Assembly (NCBI GenBank): GCA_937995535.1
Contig: CALKJU010000011.1
Coordinates: 1 to 64,000 of the forward strand
Length of the DNA: 64,000 nucleotides
Reading direction: 5' to 3'
Origin: an uncultured Alphaproteobacteria bacterium
GTDB taxonomy: Bacteria > Pseudomonadota > Alphaproteobacteria > Geminicoccales > Geminicoccaceae
Shown here one piece after another: positions 18,177 through 30,002 of this stretch (positions are counted from its first letter, which is position 1; every line of letters starts with the position of its first letter). The notes under the pieces are model-generated. The model did no database searches and had not been told where the DNA came from. It saw only the letters and a program-made list of their open reading frames with translations. The translations under genes and the position numbers were made by a program.

Positions 18177-19115
18177 GTGGAGCGCTTCCGCTTCCTGATC
18201 TGGCGGCCGGTGCAGATGCTGCCGGTGCTCCTCGGCGTGACCCTGGTCACCTTCGTCCTGGTCCGGTCGTTGCCGGGCGATCCGGTCCGCGTGCTGCTCG
18301 GACCGCGCGCGCGCCCGGAAATGATCGCCGCGACCCGCCACCAGTTCGGCCTCGACGAGCCGCTCCCCGTTCAGTACCTGTTCTTCCTCAAAAACCTGCT
18401 CGCTGGGGACCTCGGCCGCTCGATCATGTACCGGGCGCCGGTGTTCGAGGTGATCGCTGAACGCCTGGCCCCGACCTTCCTTTTGATCGCCTACGCGCTC
18501 GTCCTTTCGATCCTGCTCGCGACGACGTTCGCGACGTTGGCCGCGCGCAACGAGGGGCGTTTCGCCGATCACCTGGTGCGCGGCTTCTGCACCGCCGGCC
18601 TCGGTTTGCCGGGTTTCTGGCTCGGAATTCTCTTGATCATGCTTCTCAGCGTGCGACTCGGCTGGTTCCCGGTCTCGGGCTATGGCGAGACCTGGCTGGG
18701 CCACCTGCACCACCTCTTCCTGCCGGCGCTGACCGTGGCGATCGCGCTGGCCCCGGTCCTCACCCGCAACCTCCGCGCGACATTGATCGAGCAGATGGGT
18801 GCCGACCACGCCCAGGCGGCGCGTTCACGCGGGCTCACTGAGGGCGAGGTGTTCCGCCGTCACGTGGTGCCCAATGCGCTCCTGCCGACCGTGAACCTGC
18901 TTGGCGTCAACCTCGGCTGGCTGATCGGCGGGACGGTCGTCATCGAGAGCGTGTTCTCCATCCCCGGCCTCGGCCAGCTCATGGTCGCGTCGATCTTCAC
19001 TCGCGATTACATGCTGGTGCAGGGCATCACGCTGGTTTTCGCGCTGACCATCGTCGCGGTGAACCTGACTGTTGACGTGCTGACTGTCGCGCTCGATCCA
19101 CGGGTGGTCCTGTGA
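18177..19115 (+). CDS. peptide ABC transporter permease (DppB-like)
   Basis: Permease of 312 aa of the dipeptide/oligopeptide importer class. It has the N-terminal VTLVTFVLVRSLPGDPV and the GLDEPLPVQYLFFL segment typical of DppB/OppB, the EAA-like loop QAARSRGLTEGEVFRRHVVPNALLP, and the motif GTVVIESVFSIPGLGQLM. The GTG start at 18177 lies 9 nt after the peptidase stop. It overlaps the next gene by GTGA. Confidence 0.9.
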   Translation: MERFRFLIWRPVQMLPVLLGVTLVTFVLVRSLPGDPVRVLLGPRARPEMIAATRHQFGLDEPLPVQYLFFLKNLLAGDLGRSIMYRAPVFEVIAERLAPTFLLIAYALVLSILLATTFATLAARNEGRFADHLVRGFCTAGLGLPGFWLGILLIMLLSVRLGWFPVSGYGETWLGHLHHLFLPALTVAIALAPVLTRNLRATLIEQMGADHAQAARSRGLTEGEVFRRHVVPNALLPTVNLLGVNLGWLIGGTVVIESVFSIPGLGQLMVASIFTRDYMLVQGITLVFALTIVAVNLTVDVLTVALDPRVVL

Positions 19116-19957
19116 CCGAGGCGACGGCTGCCGACCGTCCGGCGGCGGCCCACGTCGAACTGCCCCCGATGCTGCTGGCCGGCACCGCCCTGCTCGGGCT
19201 GTGGATCGTCGTTGCCATCGGTGCGGATTGGCTCGCGCCCTACGGTCCGCTCGAGCAAGATCTGTCGCGCACGCTGCAGGGTCCGTCGGCGGCGCATTGG
19301 CTCGGCACCGACAATTACGGCCGTGACGTGCTGTCCCGGATCCTCCACGGGGCTCGCCTCGATCTGCAGATCGCCGTGCTGGGCGTGCTGTTCCCCTTCC
19401 TGATCGGCAATCTGATCGGCCTTCTGGCGGGCTATCTCGGCGGCTGGACGGACATCGTCGCCATGCGCCTGCTCGAGGTGACCATGGCCTTCCCCTTCCT
19501 GGTCCTGGTGATCGCGATCATCGCTGTGCTCGGGCCGGGGCTCGGCAGCCTCTACGTGGCGTTGGCCCTGGTCGGCTGGGTATCCTACGCCCGCCTGACC
19601 CGCGCGCAGGTGCTCGTGCTCAAGTCAGCCGACTTCGTGAGCGCGGCGCGGGTGATGGGGCTCGGCGCGTGGCGCGTGATGTGGCGTCATCTCCTGCCCA
19701 ACGCCGTGACACCGGCGGTGGTCTTCGCCATGACCGACGCGGTGCTCGTCGTGCTGCTGGGCTCCGCGCTCAGCTACCTGGGGCTCGGCGCGCAGCCGCC
19801 AGCGGCCGAATGGGGGGTAATGATCGCCGAAGGTCAGCAGTTCCTGGCGAGCGCTTGGTGGATCTGCCTCTTTCCCGGGCTGGCCATCGTCTCGCTCGCT
19901 ATGGGCTTCTCGTTGCTCGCCGACGGGCTCGCCGAACGGCTCGGCACGCGCCCATGA
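19112..19957 (+). CDS. peptide ABC transporter permease (DppC-like)
   Basis: Partner permease of 281 aa. The DppC/OppC hallmarks are HWLGTDNYGRDVLSRILHGARLDL, the loop SAARVMGLGAWRVMWRHLLPN and SYLGLGAQPPAAEWGVMI. The GTG start at 19112 overlaps the DppB-like stop, and its own stop overlaps the ATPase start (ATGA at 19954). Expression is therefore tightly coupled across the importer. Confidence 0.9.
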   Translation: MTEATAADRPAAAHVELPPMLLAGTALLGLWIVVAIGADWLAPYGPLEQDLSRTLQGPSAAHWLGTDNYGRDVLSRILHGARLDLQIAVLGVLFPFLIGNLIGLLAGYLGGWTDIVAMRLLEVTMAFPFLVLVIAIIAVLGPGLGSLYVALALVGWVSYARLTRAQVLVLKSADFVSAARVMGLGAWRVMWRHLLPNAVTPAVVFAMTDAVLVVLLGSALSYLGLGAQPPAAEWGVMIAEGQQFLASAWWICLFPGLAIVSLAMGFSLLADGLAERLGTRP

Positions 19958-21633
19958 ACGAGCTTCTCACCGTCGCGGGGCTCGCGATCGACGTGCTCAC
20001 CCGCGAGGGCCCTCGCGCCCTCGTCCGGGACGTCGGGTTCCGCCTGAATCGCGGTGAGGCGCTCGGCCTCGTCGGCGAGAGCGGCTCCGGAAAGACCCTC
20101 ACCTGTCGCGCCCTGGTGCGGCTGTTGCCCAGTGCCTGCCGCGTCGTCGCCGGCAAGGTCACGCTCTCCGGCGCGGGCGACCTCCTGGCGATGGACGAGC
20201 GGGCGCTCACCGAGGTGCGCGGCCGGCGCGTCGCGATGATCTTCCAGAACCCGACCTCACACCTCGATCCGGTGATGCGCATCGGCGAGCAGATCGCCGA
20301 AGGCTTGATCCTCCATCAGGGTCTCGACCGCTCGGTTGCGCGGCGCCGTTCTATCGAGCTGCTCGACGAGGTCGGCATCGCCGACCCGGCACACACTGTC
20401 GACGCGTGGCCGCACCAACTGAGCGGCGGGATGCGCCAGCGGGCGATGATCGCGGCCGCGCTGGCCTGCGAGCCGGACCTGCTGATCGCCGACGAGCCGA
20501 CCACGGCGCTCGACGTGACCATCCAGGCGCAGATCATCGATCTGTTGCGTCGCCTGCGGGGCACGCACGGCCTCGCCGTGATCCTGGTCAGTCACGATCT
20601 CGCGCTCGTTGGCGACTTCTGCGAACGGGTCGCCGTCATGCGGGCTGGCCGGATCGTCGAGGCCGGCGAGACCGCAGCGATCCTCGCGCACCCCCGGCAT
20701 CCCTACACCCGCGAGCTGATCGGCTCGCAGCCACGACTGGTTCCGCCAGGCCACTACTTTCCCGTTTCCGGCGCGCCCGCCGAGCGCGCGCCGCGTGTGA
20801 AGCTCGGCGGCGGCGCACCGCTGCTTGAGGTCGCGGACCTGGTCGTGACCTTCCAGCGCCCCAGACGGGTCCTGGATCTCGTCCGCCGCCGTCCGGCGAC
20901 TTACGTCCGCGCCGTCGATCGCGTTGGCTTCGCGCTGGCGTCGGGCGATGCGTTGGGCATCGTCGGCGAGAGTGGCTCGGGCAAGAGCACACTCGCGCGC
21001 GCGATCGTTGGGCTCGTCACCCCCTCCGCCGGGGCGATCCGGCTGGTCGGGGACGAACGCGAAACGCCCCGATATCGCCGAGTACAGATGATCTTCCAGG
21101 ATCCGCTGTCAGCGCTCAATCCGCGCCTCAGCGTAGCGCAGACCCTGACCGAACCGCTGATCGTGCACCGGCTATGCCGCCGTGCCGAGGTCGCGACCCG
21201 GGTCGCCGCACTGATGGCCGAGGTCGGGCTCGATCCGGCGCTCGCCCACCGCCGTCCGCGGCAACTTTCGGGCGGACAATGCCAGCGGGTTGGCATCGCC
21301 CGCGCCTTGGCGCTGAGCCCGGCGATCCTGATCGCCGACGAGCCGACCTCGGCGCTCGACGTCACCATCCAGGCGCAGATCTTGAACCTGCTGATACGGC
21401 TGCGTGCCGAGCGCCAGCTCGCGCTGATCCTGATTTCTCACGACCTGGAGGTTGTCCGCCGGGTCTGCGAGCGGGTCATCGTGATGCGGCACGGGCGCGT
21501 GGTCGAAGAAGGGCCGGCGGAGCGGATCTTCGCCGCCCCACAGGCCGGTTACACCCGCGAGCTTCTGGCGGCGATCCCCGGGACGCGCGGGTTCTCGGGC
21601 GGCACGCCGCTTGCGTGGCAGGGTGTGGCATGA
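19954..21633 (+). CDS. peptide ABC transporter, fused double ATP-binding protein (DppD-DppF type)
   Basis: 559 aa protein with two complete ATPase domains that in many importers are separate proteins. Domain 1 has Walker [11 protein letters not shown], signature [15 protein letters not shown], and Walker [13 protein letters not shown]. Domain 2, from about residue 288, has [24 protein letters not shown] and [11 protein letters not shown]. Each domain is followed by a short peptide-importer tail ([28 protein letters not shown]). The start at 19954 gives an ATGA overlap. The architecture resembles GsiA/YejF. Confidence 0.92.
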   Translation: MNELLTVAGLAIDVLTREGPRALVRDVGFRLNRGEALGLVGESGSGKTLTCRALVRLLPSACRVVAGKVTLSGAGDLLAMDERALTEVRGRRVAMIFQNPTSHLDPVMRIGEQIAEGLILHQGLDRSVARRRSIELLDEVGIADPAHTVDAWPHQLSGGMRQRAMIAAALACEPDLLIADEPTTALDVTIQAQIIDLLRRLRGTHGLAVILVSHDLALVGDFCERVAVMRAGRIVEAGETAAILAHPRHPYTRELIGSQPRLVPPGHYFPVSGAPAERAPRVKLGGGAPLLEVADLVVTFQRPRRVLDLVRRRPATYVRAVDRVGFALASGDALGIVGESGSGKSTLARAIVGLVTPSAGAIRLVGDERETPRYRRVQMIFQDPLSALNPRLSVAQTLTEPLIVHRLCRRAEVATRVAALMAEVGLDPALAHRRPRQLSGGQCQRVGIARALALSPAILIADEPTSALDVTIQAQILNLLIRLRAERQLALILISHDLEVVRRVCERVIVMRHGRVVEEGPAERIFAAPQAGYTRELLAAIPGTRGFSGGTPLAWQGVA

Positions 21634-21682
21634 CGCGGCCGTCGATCCGAGGCGGGCCGCACAGCAGCGGGAGGAGGAAGTG

Positions 21683-23203
21683 ATGATCGGACGGACGGTG
21701 CGACGGGTCGGCTTGGCCCTGCTCACGAGCGCGGCCACCTGGACCGCGGCGTGGGCCGAAGGCACGCTCAAGATCGGGCGCGATCAGGACAGCGTGTACA
21801 TGGACCCGATCCTGGTCAGCCAGAACGCCGACGTTTGGGTTCTCAACAATATCAACGCGCTGCTGGTGCGTAACACACGCGACGCGACCGGCGTCGAGCC
21901 CGATCTCGCCCAGTCCTGGACCATCTCCGAGGACGGCAAGACCTATACCTTCACACTGCGCGAGAACCTGCTGTTCAGCGACGGCAGCCCGCTGAAGGCG
22001 AGCGACGTCAAGTTCAGCATCGAGCGCCTGCGCGACGGCGAGGGTTCGGTGTTCGGCTCGATGTTCACCGTCATCGACGCGATCGAGATACCGGACGACC
22101 GTACCGTGGTCTTCCAGCTCAAGGAACGGAACGAGCCGTTCCTCACCGTGCTGGCTCTGTTCGCCGCCGCCATTCTGCCCGAGGCGGCCGTCACCGCCGA
22201 CTATGACAGCTTCTCCGCAATGCCGATCGGCGCCGGGGCCTTCCGGTTGGTCGAGTGGCGACGGGGCGACCGGATCGTGCTGGAGCGCAATCCCCATTAT
22301 TGGGAGCCGGGCCTGCCGAAACTCGACCGCGTCGAGTGGCACTACATCCCGAACGACAACACTCGCATCCTGCAGCTCCAGGCAGGCGAGCTGGACGCGA
22401 TGATCTTCGTGCCGTTCAACCGGATCGCCGAGCTCGACGCGGCCGAAGGGATCGAGGTCCACCTCGACCCGTCGAGCCGCATGGATCACATCCTGATCAA
22501 CCACGCGCGGCCGCCGCTCGACGACGTCCGTGTGCGCCGCGCGCTGGCCAAGGGGATCGACGTCGATGCGATCATCCAAGCCGTGACCTTCGGCTACGGC
22601 ACCCCGGCCAACTCGTACATTCCGGCCGGCGGCATGTTCTACAACCCGGACAATCCTCGCTGGACCCATGATCCGGAGGGCGCCAAGGCCCTGCTCAGCG
22701 AGGCCGGGGCCAGCGATCTGTCGTTGAAGTTCCTCGTCCAGGCGGGGGACGCCAACTACGAGCAGGTGGCGGTGCTCGTGCAGGACCAGCTTGGGCGGCT
22801 CGGGATCAAGGTCGCGATCGAGAAACAGGAAACCGGACAGGCTTGGGACACGATCGTCGAGGGCGACTACGACCTCAACACCAACTACTGGACCAACGAC
22901 GTCATCGATCCCGACCAGAAGACCGGGTTCGTCCTCTACGGCGACGATCCGGACGTCCTTTCCTACTACACCCGCTACAACAACCCGAAGGTGAACGAGC
23001 TGATCCTCCAGGCCCGGATCGAGCCGGACCAGGACAAGCGCCGGGCATTGTATTACGAGATCCAGCGCATCGCACAGGAGGACGTGAACTGGCTGGGGCT
23101 CTACTACAGCCCGTTCCGCAACGCCTCGCGCAGCTACGTCAAGAACTTCTTCCAGAACCCGATGGGCCGCTTCATGCTCGAGACGACCTCGATCGAGAAG
23201 TGA
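21683..23203 (+). CDS. peptide ABC transporter periplasmic binding protein (family 5)
   Basis: 506 aa solute-binding protein of the DppA/OppA family, the last gene of the importer. The start at 21683 follows GGAGGAAG and gives a signal peptide ending at AAWAEG. Typical motifs are GVEPDLAQSWTISEDGKTYTFTLRE (first 20 residues of that stretch are near-consensus), LRENLLFSDGSPLKASDVKFS and MPIGAGAFRLVEW. The binding protein coming last, after the ATPase, is a less common order. A strong stem-loop follows. Confidence 0.9.
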   Translation: MIGRTVRRVGLALLTSAATWTAAWAEGTLKIGRDQDSVYMDPILVSQNADVWVLNNINALLVRNTRDATGVEPDLAQSWTISEDGKTYTFTLRENLLFSDGSPLKASDVKFSIERLRDGEGSVFGSMFTVIDAIEIPDDRTVVFQLKERNEPFLTVLALFAAAILPEAAVTADYDSFSAMPIGAGAFRLVEWRRGDRIVLERNPHYWEPGLPKLDRVEWHYIPNDNTRILQLQAGELDAMIFVPFNRIAELDAAEGIEVHLDPSSRMDHILINHARPPLDDVRVRRALAKGIDVDAIIQAVTFGYGTPANSYIPAGGMFYNPDNPRWTHDPEGAKALLSEAGASDLSLKFLVQAGDANYEQVAVLVQDQLGRLGIKVAIEKQETGQAWDTIVEGDYDLNTNYWTNDVIDPDQKTGFVLYGDDPDVLSYYTRYNNPKVNELILQARIEPDQDKRRALYYEIQRIAQEDVNWLGLYYSPFRNASRSYVKNFFQNPMGRFMLETTSIEK

Positions 23204-23210
23204 GCCGGGT

Positions 23211-23240
23211 CACCGGCCGGGGGCTCGCGCCCGGCCGGTG
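23211..23240 (+). terminator. stem-loop ending the peptide importer operon
   Basis: Perfect 11-bp arms CACCGGCCGGG (23211-23221) and CCCGGCCGGTG (23230-23240) with an 8-nt loop begin 8 nt after the stop codon. There is no clear T-run, as is usual in such GC-rich genomes. Confidence 0.65.
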
Positions 23241-23299
23241 CGCTCCGCTCGGCGCGCGGAAGTCCTGACGTGGCCGCCGCGCTGGGCTAGCATCGCCCC

Positions 23300-25720
23300 A
23301 TGTCGCTCGACCCCCTGCCCGTCGACGCACTGGCTTGGTCCTGCGAGCCTGACCAACTCCTCGCACTCGACGCCCCGGCGTCGGCTGGGCAGCAGGAGCG
23401 GGCCGAGGCGGCGCTGCGGCTCGCCCTGGCCGTGCGCCGGCCGGGCTACAACGTGATGGCGATCGGGCCGGACGGGATCGGTCGTCATGCGTTGGTCCGC
23501 GCGCTGGTCGACGCCCGAGCCGCCACGGAACCTCCGCCCTCCGACTGGTGCTACGTCAGCAATGTCGGCCAGCCGCGCAAGCCGCGGATGCTGCGCCTCG
23601 CCGCCGGCCGCGGCGCCAAGCTTCAGGCCGACATGGCGCAGCTCGTGAGCGACCTCCGTGACGCCTTGCGCAACGCCTTCGAGAACGAGGAGTACCGAAC
23701 GCGCCGCCAGGTCATCGAGGACGAGCTCAAGGAGCGGCAGGAGCAGGCGATCGCCGGCGTCGAGGCGGCGGCGCGCGCGAAGGGCGTGGCGCTTCTGCGC
23801 ACCCCGATGGGTCTCGCCTTCGCTCCGACCCGCGAGGGCCGCGTCATCGGACCGGAAGAGTTCCAGCAGCTCCCCGAGGAGACGCGACGCGCGGTGACGA
23901 CGACCGTCGAACGTTTGCAAGAGCAGCTTCGGGAGGCGCTCGCCCAGGGTCCGGCATGGCTCAAGGAGACGCGCGAGCGGGTCAAGCGGCTCAACGACGA
24001 GACGGCGCGCTTCGCCGTCGACTTCCTGATCGACCAACTCAAGGCGGCGTGGGCCGACGTCGACGCGTTGCAGGATCATCTCGAGGAGATCCGCTGGGAC
24101 GTCATCGGCCATGTCGAGCTGTTTCTGCAGACGCCGGAGCCCGGCCAGGGTCCACGGCTACCGGATAGCGAGCATCCGCTCTTCCGCCGCTACCAGGTCA
24201 ACCTCCTCGTCGACAATGCCGGGGCGACCACCGCACCGGTGGTCTACGAGGACGATCCGAGCTTCGAGCGCCTGATCGGGCGGATCGAATACCGCGCCGA
24301 GATGGGGACGCTCACCACCGACTTCCTGCTCGTGCGCGGCGGCGCCTTGCATCGCGCGAATGGCGGTTACGTCCTGCTCGATGCGCGCAAGCTGCTGACC
24401 CGGCCGATGGCCTGGGACGTGCTCAAGCGGACGCTGACCACGGGCGAGCTGCGGATCGAGTCCCCGCTGCAGACGCTGGGCCTGCTCAGCACGGTGACGC
24501 TGGAGCCCGAGCCGATCCCGTTCGATGCCAAGGTCCTGCTCATCGGCGAGCGACTGATCCATCTGCTGCTGAGCGAGCTCGATCCCGACTTCGCCCGCCT
24601 CTTCAAGGTGGTCGCCGACTTCGACGATGTCACGCCCAGAAGTCCGGCGGCGCTTGCCGCCCAGCGGCAGCGGCTGCACGCCCTGGCCGTGGACGAGGGG
24701 CTCCGCCCTTTGGCCGACGACGCGATCGCCGCACTGCTCGAGCATGCCGCACGCCGCGCCGGGGATCGGGAGAAGCTGTCGCTCGATCTCGAGACGCTGA
24801 ACGATCTCGTCCGCGAGGCCGACCATCAGGCGTCCCTGGCGGGGGCGGCGCGCATCGCGCGACCCCAGGTCGAGCTGGCCATCGAGGCGAGGCGTCGCCG
24901 CTTCGACCGTGCGCCGACCCTGCTGCTCGAGGCCATGCAGCGTGACGTGATCCGTATCGCGACCTCAGGCACGGCGATCGGTCAGATCAATGGGCTCTCG
25001 GTCTACGAGCTGGGCGGCGTGGCCTTCGGCCGCCCGAGCCGGATCACCGCCCGGATCCGCCTCGGCGGGGGGCAATTGCTTGACATCGAGCGGGAGACCA
25101 AGCTCGGCGGCCCACTGCACACCAAGGGTGTGCTCATCCTGAGCGGCTTTCTCGGCGCCCGCTACGCGCGCGAGACGCCGCTCGCGCTGCACGCTTCGCT
25201 GGTGTTCGAGCAGTCCTATGGCGGCGTCGACGGTGACAGCGCATCAGCCGCCGAGGCTCTGGCGCTGCTTTCCGCGCTGGCCGAGCTGCCGCTGCGTCAG
25301 GACCTCGCCATCACGGGCTCGATCGACCAGTACGGCGCCATCCAGGCGATCGGCGGCGTCAATGAGAAGATCGAGGGCTTCTTCGAGCTGTGCGCCGCGC
25401 GCGGGCTCGACGGCAGTCATGGGGTGATGATTCCGGCTGCCAATCGCCGCAACTTGATGCTGCACCGGCGCGTCCGCGAGGCGGCGGCGGCCGGGCGCTT
25501 CCGGATCTGGGCGATCACGCATATCGACGAGGCGATCGAGCTGTTCTTCGGCCGCCCAGCCGGTGAGCGCGGTGCCGACGGGGCGTTCCCGGCCGGCAGC
25601 GTGAATTTCCTGGTCGAAGCCCGCCTGCGCCGCCTCGCCGAGGTGCGCCGCGCTTTCGGCCGAGGCGACGGTGCGGATGGCGGAGCGCCGTCAGCGCCGG
25701 AGGCCCGTGAGGCACCATGA
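23300..25720 (+). CDS. Lon-like ATP-dependent protease (S16 with AAA_32-type domain)
   Basis: 806 aa protein of the LonB/LonC-like group. The N-terminal nucleotide-binding region has a degenerate P-loop AIGPDGIGRHALV with Arg in place of the Walker Lys; to my knowledge this is common in the group, so ATP hydrolysis may be weak. A long helical insertion (about residues 110-260) is followed by the AAA module. The C-terminal S16 peptidase has catalytic Ser647 (VDGDSASAAE) and Lys690 (GGVNEKIEGF). It probably degrades misfolded cytoplasmic proteins. Its stop overlaps the next start (ATGA), linking it to a UspA-like protein. Confidence 0.88.
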   Translation: MSLDPLPVDALAWSCEPDQLLALDAPASAGQQERAEAALRLALAVRRPGYNVMAIGPDGIGRHALVRALVDARAATEPPPSDWCYVSNVGQPRKPRMLRLAAGRGAKLQADMAQLVSDLRDALRNAFENEEYRTRRQVIEDELKERQEQAIAGVEAAARAKGVALLRTPMGLAFAPTREGRVIGPEEFQQLPEETRRAVTTTVERLQEQLREALAQGPAWLKETRERVKRLNDETARFAVDFLIDQLKAAWADVDALQDHLEEIRWDVIGHVELFLQTPEPGQGPRLPDSEHPLFRRYQVNLLVDNAGATTAPVVYEDDPSFERLIGRIEYRAEMGTLTTDFLLVRGGALHRANGGYVLLDARKLLTRPMAWDVLKRTLTTGELRIESPLQTLGLLSTVTLEPEPIPFDAKVLLIGERLIHLLLSELDPDFARLFKVVADFDDVTPRSPAALAAQRQRLHALAVDEGLRPLADDAIAALLEHAARRAGDREKLSLDLETLNDLVREADHQASLAGAARIARPQVELAIEARRRRFDRAPTLLLEAMQRDVIRIATSGTAIGQINGLSVYELGGVAFGRPSRITARIRLGGGQLLDIERETKLGGPLHTKGVLILSGFLGARYARETPLALHASLVFEQSYGGVDGDSASAAEALALLSALAELPLRQDLAITGSIDQYGAIQAIGGVNEKIEGFFELCAARGLDGSHGVMIPAANRRNLMLHRRVREAAAAGRFRIWAITHIDEAIELFFGRPAGERGADGAFPAGSVNFLVEARLRRLAEVRRAFGRGDGADGGAPSAPEAREAP

Positions 25721-26463
25721 TGGCGGAACCACGCGGACGCCTCCTCGTCGCCCTCGAGCCCGCCGAGGACTCGTTGGCGCTCATTGAGACGGCGACGCGG
25801 CTCGCTGCGGCCCTCGAGCGCGAGCTGGTCGGCCTGCTCGTCGCCGACCCGGGGCTCGAGGCGGCGGCCGCGCTGCCGTTCACACGCCTCCAGCCTCTCC
25901 GGGGACTCGGCCCGGCACCGTTCGACCGTCCGGACCTGGAGCGAGCGCTGCGGGCTTTCCTGCGGCTCGCGGAGCGGCGGCTGGCGGCTGCCTGTGCCCG
26001 AAGGAGCGTCCGCTGGTCGTTGACCGTCGCGGCGGATGCCAGCGCCGTTTCGTCGCTCCGCGAGGGCGACCTGCTGGTCCTCGGCCCGCGCATCCCGCCG
26101 GGTGGTCTCGCCGGCCCACCCACCAGCCCGATCGTAGTGCTTCGCCCGGGCGGCCGCAGCGTCCTGCTCGTACTCGCCGGCGGCGACGGCCTGCTCGAGG
26201 TCGCGCGCCTGACAGCAGCGCGCGAGGGCCTGCCGCTGGTGGTGGTGTTGTGGGGAGCCGCGGCGAGCCACGGACTGCCGCCCGAACTGGGCCTGCGTTC
26301 GGCGGAAGTGGTCCGGGTGTCGGCGAGCGACACCATCGGCCTGCGTGCCGTGCTCCGCCGCCATGCTCCGGCAATCCTTTTCCTCGATGCCTGCGCCGCG
26401 GCACCCGGTCTTTCCTCACTGCTGGCGGCGCTCCACAGCACGGCCGACCGGCCGACCGGCTAG
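25717..26463 (+). CDS. UspA-like hypothetical protein
   Basis: 248 aa, Ala/Leu/Arg-rich soluble protein. It resembles two degenerate universal-stress-protein folds in tandem: RGRLLVALEPAEDSLALIETATRLAA is like a Usp beta1-alpha1, and SPIVVLRPGGRSVLLVLAGG begins a second unit. No clear ATP-binding GxxGxxxxS motif is seen. The ATGA overlap with the Lon-like gene suggests a shared stress role. Its stop shares CTAG with the stop of the convergent SDR. Confidence 0.6.
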   Translation: MMAEPRGRLLVALEPAEDSLALIETATRLAAALERELVGLLVADPGLEAAAALPFTRLQPLRGLGPAPFDRPDLERALRAFLRLAERRLAAACARRSVRWSLTVAADASAVSSLREGDLLVLGPRIPPGGLAGPPTSPIVVLRPGGRSVLLVLAGGDGLLEVARLTAAREGLPLVVVLWGAAASHGLPPELGLRSAEVVRVSASDTIGLRAVLRRHAPAILFLDACAAAPGLSSLLAALHSTADRPTG

Positions 26464-27257
26464 TCCGGGGCGACGGGATAGGTCCCCATCACCTGCTGCT
26501 CGAAGTCGACGATGGCGCCGGTCATCAGGGCGGACTCCTCGGAGGCGAGGAAGCAGATCGCCCGGGCTGCGTCCTCGGGCGTCAGGAGTCGCCCGAAGGG
26601 CTGCGTGCGTCCGACCTGCTCTGGCCAGTCCGGCAACCGTCCGTGGACCTCGACCTGCAGACGCTTCTCATGCGGCGTCAACGTCCAGCCGAGGTTGAGG
26701 CCGTTCACGCGGATCCTGTCGCGTGCGACGGAGGCGGCGATGTTCCGGGTCATCACCGCCAGCGCCCCCTTGGCGCCGACATAGGCGGTGAGCTGCGGTG
26801 TGCCGCCCCAGATGGTGATCGACAGGACGTTGACGATCGTGCCGCCGCCGGCGCGGCGAAGATGCGGCAGGGCGCGCTGGATGATGAAGAACGGCGCGCG
26901 GGCGTTGACCGCGAAGATGCGGTCGAACAGCTCCGGGCTGGTATCGTCGATCCCGCCGCGATCGGTGATCCCGGCGGCGTTGACCACCCCGTGCAGGGCA
27001 CCGAGATGCCGCACCGCAACGTCCACCGCCTCGGTCGCCTCATCGACCTGGGCGAGATCGGCCGTGATCGGCTCGACACGATGCCCTGCCGCGGCCAACT
27101 CCGCGGCGACCTTCTCGAGAAGGTCCCGGTTGCGATCAACCAGCCCCAAGGCCGCGACACCCCGCTCGGCCATCAGCCGCGCCGTCGCCTCGCCGATCCC
27201 TTGGGCGGCACCGGTCACCAACATCACCTTTCCGGCGAATGAAGCAGCCTGTGGCAT
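26460..27257 (-). CDS. short-chain dehydrogenase/reductase
   Basis: NAD(P)-dependent SDR of 265 aa. The Rossmann motif [11 protein letters not shown], structural NAAG ([11 protein letters not shown]), active-site Ser in [10 protein letters not shown], and YxxxK as YVGAK are all present. The substrate is unknown. The ATG at 27257 follows a G-rich stretch that can serve as ribosome site. It diverges from uvrB across a 196-nt gap and is convergent with the UspA-like gene. Confidence 0.85.
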   Translation of the reverse strand: MPQAASFAGKVMLVTGAAQGIGEATARLMAERGVAALGLVDRNRDLLEKVAAELAAAGHRVEPITADLAQVDEATEAVDVAVRHLGALHGVVNAAGITDRGGIDDTSPELFDRIFAVNARAPFFIIQRALPHLRRAGGGTIVNVLSITIWGGTPQLTAYVGAKGALAVMTRNIAASVARDRIRVNGLNLGWTLTPHEKRLQVEVHGRLPDWPEQVGRTQPFGRLLTPEDAARAICFLASEESALMTGAIVDFEQQVMGTYPVAPD

Positions 27258-27453
27258 GATGCGTCCCCCCCCGCCAAGTGGCCGGACCGACCGCGGCGAG
27301 GGATGCCGACCCGATCCCGGCGAGGCAAGGGCGCAGTCGCACCAACGCAAGCCCTCCGCCCGGCGTGCTGGCCAGGGCTTGTGTCGGAGGCCTTGTGGCG
27401 GCGCGCGCCCGCACCCAAACTGCCAAGTCCGTTCTCGACCGATCGTGAGTACC

Positions 27454-29646
<2,193 letters not shown>

Positions 29647-29673
29647 GTGTCAGGCGACGCGGACGACCTGCAG

Positions 29674-29901
29674 TCAGAGGTAGGTCTCGAACGGATCGAA
29701 GTCCCCGTCGCGATCGCGGCGCATCCGATCAAGGTCTCCGTCCCATGAGATCTTCCCGCGCGACCCCGGGATGCGTGCGTGATCCTTGAGCTGTGTGAGT
29801 GTGCGCACAGCCTCCTCGACGACCGCCTTCTTGGTACGCGGACCGCTGAGCCGCATGGCCTTGGCCATCAGCTCGTCATCGATGTCGATCTTCGTGCGCA
29901 T
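29674..29901 (-). CDS. VapB-family antitoxin without a toxin partner
   Basis: 75 aa protein matching the VapB antitoxin layout: an N-terminal ribbon-helix-helix (MRTKIDIDDELMAKAMRLSG), then RTKKAVVEEAVRTL, and a C-terminal toxin-binding tail (KISWDGDLDRMRRDR). Normally a PIN-domain VapC gene follows at once, but only 27 nt separate this stop from the convergent uvrB stop, and no PIN-like frame was seen nearby. It is either an orphan antitoxin, a relic, or a stand-alone regulator. The start at 29901 is chosen by homology to the MRTxxDIDDxL opening. Confidence 0.8.
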   Translation of the reverse strand: MRTKIDIDDELMAKAMRLSGPRTKKAVVEEAVRTLTQLKDHARIPGSRGKISWDGDLDRMRRDRDGDFDPFETYL

Positions 29902-30002
29902 GATGTGTGGCCCTGGTCCACGTGCAACACTCCGTACGGGCACCATCGGCCGCGACAGGTGCCCTGCTCGGCCATTAGGTTCCCCGTGAAAGGGAGGCGC
30001 GG

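Noticed and set aside
27258..27453. Possible LexA box upstream of uvrB (GTTC at 27431)
   Set aside because: Alphaproteobacterial LexA needs GTTC-N7-GTTC or its like; the second half here reads ATCG, so it does not fit.
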